64,000 nt of DNA from Mytilisepta virgata (lineage: Eukaryota; Mollusca; Bivalvia; Mytilida; Mytilidae), in NCBI GenBank assembly GCA_028015205.1, contig CM051514.1, positions 36,534,150 through 36,598,149 of the forward strand. Reading direction: 5' to 3'. The first letter of the stretch is position 1. Each line of letters begins with the position of its first letter. The position numbers were made by a program, and so were the translations under genes. Below, in pieces: positions 47,532-58,509 of this stretch. A model generated the notes under the pieces. That model was given only the letters and a program-made list of their open reading frames with translations. It was not told where the DNA came from and did not search any database.

Positions 47532-50500
47532 TTACTTTGGACAGGCCATCCAGTGTACTCTCAAGCCTGACAGAACAGTAGATGCCCAAGTCTTCATTGT
47601 CACGGTTACTCCCTTTTCAGTTAGGCTGTCAAAAGTAGACACAGCCCTGACACCGGAATGGCTGCTGGAATCAAGTAGAGTGAATCCGTATACAAAAGCA
47701 GGTTTGGCTGAAAAGGGTGGATTGAATTCTATCCGTTTCTTCAGTGGCCAAGGGTACGATAAAGAATGATGTCCAAATTCGCCGGATTGGCCTGGAATTA
47801 TAAAAGATCCATTATCATGTGGAATTCAGACAGTTTCCACAAATTAACATGTTCGAATAAGACATTTCTCCAAAGTTCATTTTGCACAGCAGAAATTAAT
47901 CAAAAGGTACGCGTAAATCATTTACACATTCTGGCGAAACACAGACACACACACACACACACACATACAGAAAAGTCCTACAAACGTTAGAACAATTGAT
48001 GACTGGTGTTATTATACTTCACTACAGCACCTTCTGGTAAAATCATTACGTTGTTTTTAGCGTGCAAATCAAATAACTCCAGTTTTTTCTCCGCCAGCGG
48101 GAAATAACCTGTTATTTTACTCTCTTCGATTCACGCGATAATCAATGAGAGCAAAATGACTCCGAAATAACTGATATTTTGTCCAGGAGTTAAGTTCAGT
48201 ATAATAATAACTTTATGTCCTTCAGAAGAAGGTAATATCCATAATTATTAAATCTCGAAAGGGATTTAATAATTATGGATATTACCTTTTTCTGAATGTC
48301 ATAATTGTATATTGAAGGAAAATTAAGCGTATTCAGATATTATAAAATGTAACTGATTAACTGAAAGAACAGATTTACAGATTTCCAAAGGGAACCAACT
48401 GTGCTCCTCTCCTCGCCGATCTGTTTCTGTACTCATATGAAGCGGACTTCATTCAAGGGTTACTACGTGAAAACAAAAAGAAACTAGACCAATCCTTTAA
48501 TTTCACTTTTCGTTATATAGATGATGTGTTGTCGTTAAATAACGACAAATTCCAAGACTTTCTACATCTCATCTACCCCAGTGAACTTGAAATTAAGGAT
48601 ACTACAGATACACCAAAGTCCGCTTCATATTTGGATTTGTTTCTTGAAATAGACTATGAGGGACGTTTGAAGACAAAACTTTACGACAAACGTGATGACT
48701 TCAACTTTCCTATTGTTAATTTTCCCTTCTTGAGTATCAATATACCAGCATCGCCTCCATATGGTGTCCACGTTTCTCAGCTTATCCGATTTTCAAGGGC
48801 ATGCGTGAGTTACCCTGACTTTCGACAAAGAGGATTACTGCTGTCACAAAAGCTTCTTAACCAGGGTTTTATCAGGGATAAGTTGATGTCATCACTTAAG
48901 AAATTTTACGGTCCTCATCATGAATTGATTGACCATTACAGTGTTCCAATATCTAAGATGATGTTGTACCTGTTGCCACTGTCGTAACCTTTCATGTGCC
49001 TCCACCGATTTGTGACTTCCAACGGGTTGACTTTGTTGAACTTCACGACGGGTGCCGTATACGAAGCAGGAACTGCTTACCCTTCCGGAGCACCTGGGTT
49101 CACTCCTGGTTTTTATAGAAGTTCGTGTTGTTCATTGGTTTGTAGTTTTCTGTGTTTATTTGTTGTGCTTGTGGTTGTTCATTTGTCTTCCCGGGTTTGT
49201 CTGTCCAATGGATTACGTTTTTTTATTGCTTCTTAGGTATATTTGTCCTTTTTACTTACATTTTTCGTGCCTTTTACTTATTATGCCTGTAAATATAAAT
49301 ATATACTTACATGTAAGACTTTACTATTTACTTCATTGTAGGAGCTCGTATAGTATTTTATTAATTACCGACTTTTAATGAGGCAAATACATTATATATG
49401 GACCTGGTAGAATGATATCGAATATCGATAATGTATTAACCGATTTAAAAGTCCTTAATTGTTATATTACATATGTCCATCTGTATTCAACCAATTAAGA
49501 ATCAAATCTTCCTTAGCCATTTTAAACCAAAATATGTAAAATGTGTATTTAAATAGTTTTCAATATTTCGTAAAACTGGTAGACAATGAAACATAAAGTT
49601 AAACAGTTTGATTCAACATTTTGGCCATATTTAGAAATTTTACGAATGAACCTGGATCTAATTTTAGTAATATGAAGTCAATATTCTTTTACAAGTGGTC
49701 AAATCATGAAATATCCTGATAATCATGTGACTTAACTAACAAGGAGAAAACAGAAACACCGCATATATGTAATAAAGGGTAATATTTCGAATGTCTGCAA
49801 ACGTTCCTTCGTTTTGACGTGTAACTGAAAATAAAAAATATGAAAACGAAAAGCAAAATGAATTTGAAAGTCCACTAAAAAGTTTAAGGAAAAAGTTCAT
49901 TTAAAAACTGAGCTGCCGGAAAAATTCAGAATAAAATGCACCAATCCGGCTCTGTACAGCGAAAATAATAAATACCCCGTTGTTCGGGCTTCTCTTCGAT
50001 TGTAGTGAAAGTAGAAGTTTTATCAAAAGACCAATCATATCACTATTAGCTTTTGTGCCTGGAGTATAAACTCAGCTGTGTATATAGAGCAACCCAAACA
50101 CCACTAATTAGGACAATAATTTTGAAAGTCTGATTTCATTGTAACTGTAGAAAGTGACTCCGAAAATTGCTTACTGCTCCTTCCCAGGATCGAGGAACTA
50201 ATGAGCTTAACCAATTGATGGTTTTTATAAACCTATTACGTTTCCATAAGTCAAATTTTAGCCTACCTTGTATCTTTTCTTCTTCAGTTTCTAGTTTCTT
50301 TACTTTTCCATCCAGATGTGTCACTTTGGATTTCAATTCTGTGACATTCTTTGTCATATTTGAAATGTACCTGTCAATGGCTAGTGGAAGTTCCCTGTCA
50401 ATTGCAATTTTTACTTGAGTTGAGACGATTCTGTCGATATATACTTTGATGTGAGACATATCCAGATCAGCAACAAGTGGCGCTTTCATACTGTCCAAAA

Positions 50501-50591
50501 GAGGAATTGAAATGGGATTTTGACGAGTGGATTCTGGTCCATAGACTAAGAGCAGAATCAGACAAGCTGTCATGGTACATTTGGTAGGCAT
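47532..50591 (-). CDS. Secreted coiled-coil H-type lectin, two exons
   Basis: Exon 1 (50591-50267) starts at an ATG opening a signal peptide (residues about 1-20, hydrophobic CLILLLVYG). It continues into a helical, heptad-like region (about 75-108; VTELKSKVTHLDGKVKKLET) and stops at donor caag|gtaggc in phase 1. Exon 2 (47791-47532; acceptor aattccag|) completes the glycine codon and encodes an H-type lectin domain (about residues 109-193): RIEFNPPFSAKPAFVYGF, LLDSSS, then EKGVTVTMKTWAST and LRVHWMACPK before the stop. These match the usual 'V.F..PF...P.V..G...LD...G..V...TW..T...V.W.A' pattern of this sugar-binding fold. Total 194 residues, intact. Such lectins typically oligomerise through the coil and bind GalNAc-type sugars in mucus or haemolymph. 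The intron (47792-50266) contains a Penelope-like RT fragment in the opposite orientation. Confidence 0.85.
47942..47966. repeat. Short (AC)n microsatellite in the lectin intron
   Basis: About 12 AC units, interrupted at the end. Confidence 0.9.
48215..48301. repeat. Near-perfect 87-bp palindrome in the lectin intron
   Basis: A 26-nt perfect stem (ggtaatatccataattatta and continuing) with a loop of about 7 nt (ctcgaaa). The stem extends outward with mismatches into 'atgtccttcag' / 'ctgaatgtcat'. It may be a very short foldback element. It lies just upstream of the RT fragment. Confidence 0.9.
48379..49250 (+). pseudogene. Penelope-like reverse-transcriptase 3' fragment with 3' tail
   Basis: An open frame from 48361 to 48987 encodes the C-terminal half of a reverse transcriptase: PKGTNCAPLLADLFLYSYE, then FNFTFRYIDDVLSLN with the YIDD catalytic box, SASYLDLFLE, LYDKRDDFNFPIVNFPF, PYGVHVSQLIRFSRAC and GLLLSQKLLNQGF. 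The stop is followed by a tail ('gcttacccttccggagcacc') that, from memory, commonly follows such frames in bivalves. The N-terminal RT half and any endonuclease domain are missing (5' truncation), so it cannot be autonomous although this part of the frame is intact. It lies antisense within the lectin intron. Penelope-like is the best guess; another RT clade is possible. Confidence 0.75.
49380..50135. other. Lectin intron, no feature seen
   Basis: AT-rich intron sequence without repeats or exons that I can support. Confidence 0.5.
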
Positions 50592-50599
50592 TGCAACAT

Positions 50600-51280
50600 A
50601 AGGTCTCGGGAATAATTTTCCAATACTAAAATACGGGGGGAAATTTCTCGTTCGTATGTAAATTAATGTTTTAGTTTAATATCGTGACATTTTTTGGTAG
50701 TATCGAAAAATCAAATATATATTGATTGAAAATACAATTTTCTGACACGTTGACAGATTTGAACATTGTAGTTTATCTGTAAATCAATTCTTTTCACAAA
50801 CTGTACCGTTACTAAAGTATACGATGGTGTATTAATCCTTTCTGGGAGGTAAGACAGAAACTGGGATAACTGGCAAGCTGTTACTTTCAAAATTAAAATA
50901 AATCTAAATTTACATTAAAATCATGGAAATCTAAATTCATGTGGATTGACTCTGAAACACATATCTTAAATGCTAAAAAAGTAATACTCATAGCTAACAA
51001 AAACAAAATAATAATAACACACACAAACTGCCTTTCCTAACCCTCGATAATATAAAATGTTCTATGTTTTGGAGTAATTTCTTTAAAATACAGATACTTT
51101 AGTAAATAATGGGTTAGGGTTAAGGTATATAACATTTGTGACAATACTGGAAACCTGTCGACCTGTCGACCTTGTCAACCTATTGACCTTGTCGACCATG
51201 TCAACCCGTCGACCGTGTCCACCCAAAAAACTATCTGCCTATCAAGCTTTTTAATCTGTCCTTGTAAATCTTTGCGTATA
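50600..51280. other. Upstream flank of the lectin gene
   Basis: About 700 bp, AT-rich, holding the presumed lectin promoter on the minus strand, but with no convincing TATA or initiator assignment. A small run of 'tcgaccttgtcaacc'-type imperfect repeats (about 9-18 bp) lies at 51154-51222. Confidence 0.5.
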
Positions 51281-51282
51281 AA

Positions 51283-51495
51283 TTGCAATGCGAACTTCTG
51301 AATAAAAATCGACCGGGAACAACTTTCATTTTACTACAAACCATTTTTGAGATATTCCCAAACTTTTCAAATCTAAACAATATAGAAAAACTAATAAACA
51401 TTAAAAACCCATCCAATTCGGAGGAAATTGGGACTGTTGCGTCTCTTATAAAACGGTCATTAGAACTGAGGAAAGAAGACCCAACCCAGTCTTAA
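51283..51495 (+). pseudogene. Possible C-terminal fragment of a non-LTR retrotransposon
   Basis: A 70-codon frame ending LIKRSLELRKEDPTQS with NPSNSEEIGTVASLIKRS resembles the short C-terminal helix found after the RT in some LINE ORF2 proteins. No RT motif adjoins it, so the assignment is weak. Confidence 0.3.
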
Positions 51496-51927
51496 TTTAT
51501 ATTGCATACACGTTATGTTTAAGTTGTATTACTATACATTGTATGTACTTATATGTTATATGGCTGTATTGTTTTGTACTGTATTGTAATGTCATGACTG
51601 TAATGGTCTTTAGTTTGCAATGTACCATAGTTGCAGTAATTTTCGTTTAAAATGTAGTGAGGTATCTGCATACAAACCCACTGATTTCATTCCAGGCCTA
51701 CAAATGGCTAACCAATCGAAAATCTTTAAAACATTTGCTAAACAGGGAATAATTCCACTTGACGAGGGATTATTTTCGGAACCACGAGTAGCGGAGGTAA
51801 CGGTTTCATAAAGCTCGTCATTTTGGAAGGAGAGTTTAATGTTCTTCGCTGATAAATGAAGTTGGTAACAAGTCCACTTTCAATTATAAAATAGGCAATA
51901 AAATATTAACATGAACATCAACTTATT

Positions 51928-52006
51928 TAAACGCGGACCTCGACGAAGACAGTCCGATTTCTTAGAAGTCACTGTCATTGACTGTCTTTGACGAGGTCCG
52001 CGTTTT
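51928..52006. mobile_element. 79-bp foldback
   Basis: Inverted arms 'aaacgcggacctcg.cgaaga' and 'tctttg.cgaggtccgcgttt' surround a loop of about 28 bp containing a second short inverted pair ('agtca'/'tgact'). Confidence 0.8.
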
Positions 52007-52009
52007 AAT

Positions 52010-54430
52010 TGAATGAATGAATACAAAAGTAAAAATGTACCAAGACAAATATTAAAAATAAAAATAAAAATTGTAAAACAAACTACATCATTGAAATTGT
52101 CAAAAGCGTAAAGAAGATAAAAAACCATACTTCCGGTTATATGATTAAAATGAATACAACGCGTTTTTATTTAGAAGTAAAAATTTACTTGCAAAGCAAA
52201 TTAAAATTGTAAAAAAATACATCAAGGAAAGTGTATGAAAGTATCAAAAGCTGAAACAACATAACAAATACTTCTAGTTATTATGATTAAAATGAATACA
52301 TCGCGCTTTTATTGAATGAATGAAAATAGACATAAAAATATACCAAGGCAAATTAACATTGTAAAAAAAACTACATCATTGAAAGTATCTAAAAGTGCCA
52401 AAAGCGGAAACAACATAAAAAAAAACATACTTCTGGCTACACAATTAAAATGAATACATTTGTCGAACTATTGTATTCAATGGTATTTTCAATACATTTG
52501 ATTAATACAATAATAGGAAAAATCTTCTTACCTTTCTACGTGTTACTGGTCCTGTCTCTGAAATCGATATAGTTTCCTAGATGATCCATTCCCAGTGCTC
52601 TTCTGAAAAACCATGTCGAGTATTTCCAGTACAGCGAATGCAACAGGCGGGAATCTAATATGGAACGGCACGTTGCTTATTGTGACGTCAGACCAACCAT
52701 GGCACATATTACTTACCCTACTGAGCTTTCTCGTTCATTTAAGTCCCGCCCATCGTGTATCTACATACTAACTAATTGTTTTTCATAGGGTAACTAACAC
52801 TTAATAAACTGATGTAGTAAAAATAAATAAATGGAAATATAATCGAATCATCAGTCAGGATATGAATCGTCGTCGACAGTTGGATATCGGGGAGTGTGTG
52901 TGTATGGGGGGGAGGGGGGCTCTTGATTTTTAGGCATTGCTGGTTGTACACTGTGGGCAAGGGTACTATACACCATGAGAATATGAATCACATTGTAATG
53001 AACGTTTATTATGATCTGATTTGTAATATAAAGATGAATTCTGAAAATGATATTAATGTGTCCTCGTCCATTTTCTATTCCAGATGACAAAAATTAAAAT
53101 TTGTATTTAGATAGTAGAGGATGTTTATATATTAATAAAAAAAATCCGCGTTTATCAAGTTTTGATACGTTTTTTCAACAGTTTATTATTTGTTTGTTTT
53201 ATATCATGATTATTTATGCGCAGTCTGTGGATTGATAATATTGAATTATATATAAACAAAACTATTTTAGATATAATTATAATTTGTCAGCAGGGATAAA
53301 GGTTACATCATAATCAAATATATGTTTGAATATACAGTACTGAAAGAAAATCAGGTAAGTTGAAATTCATAGTGCGACTTAGCTTATAAACAATCTAAAT
53401 GACTAATAGAATTGCGTCTGTACCATGACATGTCAATAACAAATGTAATTTTGTACTATATCATTGGACATATATTATATTGTTCTAATACATGTATAAT
53501 AAAATAAAGATTGCAGTTGACATGTTTATGGAAAAGGGACAATATGGGCATGATGGGTTCAGATGTAAAATTGGTCATGCAATATATTATTGGAAAGTTT
53601 TTCGATAGTCATAACCCATTATTTTTTCACGGAGAAACATACTGAATCAAAATTAGTATTCAAACATGAAATCAGGAAAGTAATATTGTCTTAGGTTAAA
53701 ATTCAATGAATAAGTTTGTTTGGGAGTCTTTTTAAGAGGATGAATACATTTAATGTTTAATTCTGCATGTATTGTATAAATATTGACAAAAGGCTTGCTT
53801 GTTTTATTATTTGCATGCGATTTTAAATGTTATATCTTCATGGGCAATTGCCAGATCGAGCCTTGCTCTAGACCCGGAATGTGAAAAAAGCCCATGACAA
53901 TAATGAACATCTAGCAGCTATACTTATGGGCTTTGTTAAAAGCCTTTGATATATTTCCTCCCTCAAGATTTATTTTTATTAAAGTTAAATGCCTATGGTT
54001 TATCAAATTCATCAGCAGACGCACTTTATAGTTGTTTAATTTTGTCCGGTTCAAGAATTATATCAACAAAATGGTGTGGGGGATGTAACTGTAGACCATG
54101 ACGTATCCATACAGTGCTTCCTTATAGCTAAAATGTGTCTTGCTCCACAAACAGTTATTCTGCCGTAGTGCTCTATACTCATGCATGTCATTGCCAAATT
54201 ATGGTTTTTATTAGTGTTTTAGTTCTACCTGGGATGTTTTATGCTTTTTGTTTGATTTCTGCTTTGTGTGCTTTTGTTTTAATTTTCACAGTTATGCGTG
54301 GCGTTATTTTATGTTTGCTTGTAACTAGTTATACAGTGCGTTGTAAGAGATCATGTTTTCTCACATTTCAATGTGTTTGGGACATGTATATTTCGAGTGA
54401 GACACCGGTGTGAGATACATGCATCTCACA
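52010..54430. other. AT-rich, no gene supported
   Basis: Three diverged copies of 'gaatgaatgaa.a.a.taaaaat.tacca.g.caaatt' with 'aaatgaataca.cgcg' (about 52010-52460, period about 150 bp) form a loose tandem repeat. The rest lacks structure. The plus frame at 54135-54413 is hydrophobic but has no recognisable family. Confidence 0.5.
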
Positions 54431-54734
54431 TCATATGACCTACCTTGACGTAACAAAGCAAAAAACCTCACGTCACAATTAAACACAACTAGAACGTCAG
54501 AAAACACACGACTTCGCAGAAATGGTACGAATATGTCGAAATTAATATCGTTTCAATTTGAAAACCCCTGAAGCACAACCTAAAAGATATCTTTTTGAAG
54601 TTTTGTACCTGTGGTACAAAACCAAAACGCTTACGATCTTTTCAAATATGTTATTTATTTTGCACTAAGTTGTCATTTTCGTGTCATGGCGGCCATGTTT
54701 ATTTCTTTAAATATTCGGCGAGGAATGTGAGAAA

Positions 54735-54892
54735 AATAATCAGTCATAGTAAAAAATGTGGGACTGGACAATTCCACCCTCGGGTTCACATTTTCTATCA
54801 TCAGAAACTCGGCAAGCCTCGTTTCTGACAGGAAAATGTAAACCCTCGGGTTGAATTGTCCCATCTCACATCTTAGACCATGACTGATTATT
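54735..54892. mobile_element. 158-bp foldback
   Basis: Arms 'aataatcagtcat' plus 'gacaattc.accctcgggtt.acattt' and their complements, ending 'atgactgattatt', meet at a 'gaaactcggcaagcctcgtttc' centre. Nearly the whole element can pair. No coding capacity. Confidence 0.85.
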
Positions 54893-55199
54893 ATAGTCTT
54901 AAACTTTCTTACTTATACTACTTAGCAATGAAAGTAAACGCCAGGTGGAGCTGTTTTGGGGGACGTTAGTTGAAAACTGGATTCCGCTTCTTTACAACCT
55001 TTTCCAGCCTATTTTGGGACCAGTATACTGTAAACAACAGTGGTTTCCGCCCAGTGGCACCCCTAGTGTTTACTGACATTGCTATAATACTACTCAAGCA
55101 ATTGCAAACCCTTTAGATTTAAAAATAGTTCTTATTTTCATGCGTATTAATATAATTATATAAAAATTTGAATACAGTGTACAATACAATTAAAATATC

Positions 55200-56237
55200 C
55201 TACCATACAATAGATACTATAAGGAACATGAGTAAAATAAAAGAACTATCTATTAGAGTCCTCTGTGTTCCATTGTTATTGTTTTCATTACTTGCAGAAT
55301 TATAACGTCCTCCGTGTTGGTGACCTTGTGAAGGACATATCATTTTCGGTACAGGAACTGTACTTTCCGGTTTACAGTTTGTAATGATTTCTTTGCCTTT
55401 CTGTCTGCATACAAGTTGTTCATTTAATGCTTCGCTAACAGTTTGGTTAATACTGGTGACATCGTTAGGGATACAGTACATTTCACTTAGTAATTTCTTC
55501 ACTTTCATGTTGTCGAGTCCGGTGATATAATTAATGCCACAATCACACTGTAATTGATTTCCGGATATTTCAAAAGAGCTGTCTGTATTAAGAAACAAAT
55601 TGTCGAGTGCACCGCATGGAATCATCTCAAATTTGTTATCGACTAACTTGGCGTTTTTAAACTGTCCAAACACGAAGGGCTTGCGGGATATTGATAAAAA
55701 AGTAGAATCTGTAATGCTTAGCTCATCTCCAGAAACATTCACTATTGACATTGGGTTATTTTCGTAAACTGTGGTGTCAAAGATATTTAAAGCAGCCATA
55801 TTTGGAAGTGAAGTAATTGCAAATGAGCTCCACTTGGTAATTTTTGCTTCCTTCATTTCAACTGTCAAAGGCCCAGTAATGTTAAAGATAGCAAACTTAT
55901 CAAGATGGCCAATTACACTTTTGAAGAATATAATTTTCTCCAAAGATTGAATTGATTCAAATGTACATGTTGGAATAGAGCCAAAGTTACTTCGTTGGAA
56001 TTCAACAGTATTTAGGAAACTTAATCCATGAAAAGAATCAGGCGGAATGGTTTGTATGTTAAGTTCGTCCATAAAAATATATGTTGTCAATGGCGGAAAT
56101 GACGTTGGAAAGTCAACCAATGCGTAACATTTTACATCTCTCTTTCTGCATACACATCCTGTGGGGCACTGAGCTGTAGGTATGTCGGCAAATATTAAAT
56201 CAACCAAGATAATGAAAACTAGGATATGGAAACTTGT
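55200..56237 (-). CDS. Leucine-rich-repeat surface protein, main exon
   Basis: A 1038-nt exon (acceptor tttaatttcag| at 56237, phase 0) encodes 345 residues to a TAG. In order: a signal-peptide core (FHILVFIILVDLIFA), an LRR N-terminal cap with the CX3CXCX6C pattern (CPTGCVCRKRDVKC), about six irregular leucine-rich repeats (for example IQTIPPDSFHGLSFLNTVEF and IPTCTFESIQSLEKI), an LRR C-terminal cap beginning NQLQCDCGINYI with later cysteines, a linker of low complexity (SASNENNNNGT), and a hydrophobic terminus (FILLMFLIVSIVW) with no cytoplasmic tail, suggesting a GPI anchor. It would sit at the cell surface and bind protein or carbohydrate ligands. The initiator ATG must lie in an upstream exon that I did not find. 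The frame is intact. The exact LRR subfamily is not recognised. Confidence 0.85.
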   Translation of the reverse strand, partial: TSFHILVFIILVDLIFADIPTAQCPTGCVCRKRDVKCYALVDFPTSFPPLTTYIFMDELNIQTIPPDSFHGLSFLNTVEFQRSNFGSIPTCTFESIQSLEKIIFFKSVIGHLDKFAIFNITGPLTVEMKEAKITKWSSFAITSLPNMAALNIFDTTVYENNPMSIVNVSGDELSITDSTFLSISRKPFVFGQFKNAKLVDNKFEMIPCGALDNLFLNTDSSFEISGNQLQCDCGINYITGLDNMKVKKLLSEMYCIPNDVTSINQTVSEALNEQLVCRQKGKEIITNCKPESTVPVPKMICPSQGHQHGGRYNSASNENNNNGTQRTLIDSSFILLMFLIVSIVW

Positions 56238-56701
56238 CTGAAATTAAAAATAAAACCCGTAAAAATAGTTTGCAATGATTTGTTGTGACAGTAAAATGGT
56301 ATCTAATTTTAGAATTCAACAGGATCAAAAGTAAATAAAGTTACCAATCATACCTAAATGATCGACCTGTAGAGTTGTTTAGTAATAGTCCATAAAAGTA
56401 AAGACAATTTTATATACACTTAGTGGAACTGAAAATACAATTATGAAAACATTCAAGATGAATTGGAGACAACCATGGAAAAACCCTATGAAGGCACATT
56501 TTAAATGTAGCGGTTTAATCCAGTTAACCTTTATCGTGAAGTATTATTAAAGATCAGATGGAGAGGTCAGTGAAAACCGAAAAGAGTATGACAGCAGATT
56601 AAAATGCAAACAAGACCGATTACATGTCATGACCTGCGTCACCGTCAGATGTTTGTAAGGACAAAGTTATTTTTACTCTAATATGTATCTGGTTTAGCTA
56701 A
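56238..56701. other. Upstream flank or first intron of the LRR gene
   Basis: A possible donor on the minus strand (catttag|gtatga, about 56355) could end a 5'-untranslated exon, but it offers no ATG in phase. No other feature. Confidence 0.35.
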
Positions 56702-57823
56702 GGGACCGTACAATATTTATCAGGCAGTTGGGACCGGTGTAAATTCTGATTATGGCTTTAAAAACTCAATGTTCTATGACTTGCATGCAGAAAAAAGTAT
56801 GTGTCCTATCAGCTTAATCTGAAAAAATTGGCACACAAAGTGATAGGATATTACAAAAGAGCTACTTTAGTTTTTAAATTTGACTGTGTGTGTTGTCGCA
56901 TATACCAATAAGAAATAATTTAATCTACAAAGTGAAGTGCCCAGATTTGTTTTAGAAATTTCATGTAAATGTAATGAAACTTGGCAGGTAGTAAGAGAAA
57001 TATGGACTGAGGATAGATACTAAGTATTATTGATATCTAATATATTACAGTTACTTTAGTTTTTTGAAAGTTGACTGTGTGTGTGTTGTTTGATGTGCCA
57101 AAACGATGTAATTCAATGTACAAAGTGAAGTACCTGTACTTTTATAAGTAAGATTAAAATACAATGAAACCAAGTGGTAAAAGCAATATGTACTAAGGAT
57201 AAATATTAATTATCATTTATATCTGATACAATGCAAATCAAAATGCTTTACTTTTTAAAGTTTACTATGCGAGTTGTCTGATATACCATTTAGGTATGGT
57301 TTCATCTGCAAAATAAATTGTTCAGATTTTTTGTAAATTTCATTGAAATACAATGAAACTTGATTGGTAGTAAGAGTAATATGTACTTAGTAGTATACAT
57401 ACTCATGTATACCAATATCTGATATAAAACAAAAGAAATACCTTGGTATTTAAAGTTGACTGTGCAAGGTTTAAAAGTTTTAAAAAACTGCCCCAGTGTG
57501 ATGCTAATAGTCGAGCAATAATGCTGACAGTGTGACAAAGGGTATAGGAAATAGTACTGTCCATTTCAGAATATTGGTTTTATGGAAAAGGAATATTGAT
57601 TTGTTTGCCGAGCGTAGCGAAGCGGAATTTTTTTTTTTTTTAATTAGCATATCGTACATGTTTTTTATTTTGTTTTCTAAAGTAATTATAAAAAACGATG
57701 CTGTCCTATCACTTTTAAGAATGAAAAAACTGGGAGTCCTATCAGTATAAGAGCAAAAAAAAGGTATGTGTCCTACTGCATTTTGCACCGGTCCTACCTG
57801 CCTGATAAATATTGCACGGTCCA
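56702..57823. mobile_element. 1122-bp TIR element with TAA target duplication and internal tandem repeats
   Basis: The ends are inverted copies over 40 bp (gggaccgt.caatatttatc, aggcag, ggaccggtg), with a second inner inverted pair containing 'tatgtgtcct'. TAA occurs on both flanks (56699-56701 and 57824-57826). The interior has about 3.5 units of roughly 190 bp with 'tttagtttt..a..ttgactgtgtgtgt' and 'tacaatgaaac'. It includes the 'gccgagcgtagcgaagcgga' motif near 57608. No transposase. TAA duplications suggest a Harbinger-type mobiliser, like the element at 33360 though with different ends. Confidence 0.85.
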
Positions 57824-57959
57824 TAAAGAGATGCTTCCATTTACCTAGTACTGTTCAGGTCATGATTGCGTTTATATTTTTCAGGATATGGACCTTATAG
57901 GGATTTTGTGTCATGAATTTATACACCATATCCCTTCTTTATCTTATAAACCTGAACTT

Positions 57960-58505
57960 CAACACTTTAGTATACTGAAAGACTTAATCACGCAACACTT
58001 CTGAAAAGTTTGAGGACATAATGCTATTAAGTATATAAACACTATGCAAAGTTTGAAAAATATTGGTTCAATACAGTCGGAGTTACAGATTACACAAAGT
58101 ATGCACCGTTCATGGCATGTATTGCTGAAAAATGGCTAAGTTCAACACGCAAAACTTCATAGTACAAATTTGTCAAATTTCACCCCAAATAGGAGGTGCA
58201 CATCTTCAATATGTATATAAACACTATGCAAAGTTTGAAAGTTTGAAAAATATTGGTTCAATACAGTCGTAGTTACAGATTACACAAACTATGCACCGTT
58301 CATAGCATTTATTCCTAATAGTTTAGGAGGAGTTGAGCTTAAAGCTTTAAACATGTAAAACCCTTAAATTGGATTATCTCCCTTTGTTTGCATCCGGCGA
58401 TAATTATTTTGCTTCATGCACATCTACATATGATGACCAATCTTCATGTCAAGTTTCATCAAAATCCATTGAACAGTTTAGGAGGAGTTGTGCTTACAAG
58501 CTGAC
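57960..58505. repeat. Tandem ~190-bp repeat followed by the 'aggaggagttg' module
   Basis: Two units contain 'atataaacactatgcaaagt', 'gaaaaatattggttcaatac' and 'gttacagattacacaaa.ta'. They are followed from about 58317 by a relative of the 1500-1756 module ('tttaggaggagtt...cttacaa' at both edges). Non-coding. Confidence 0.75.
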
Positions 58506-58509
58506 GGCC

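Noticed and set aside
54135..54413. Hydrophobic 92-codon frame suggesting a membrane protein
   Set aside because: Composition reflects T-rich DNA; no upstream exon, signal or family motif supports it.
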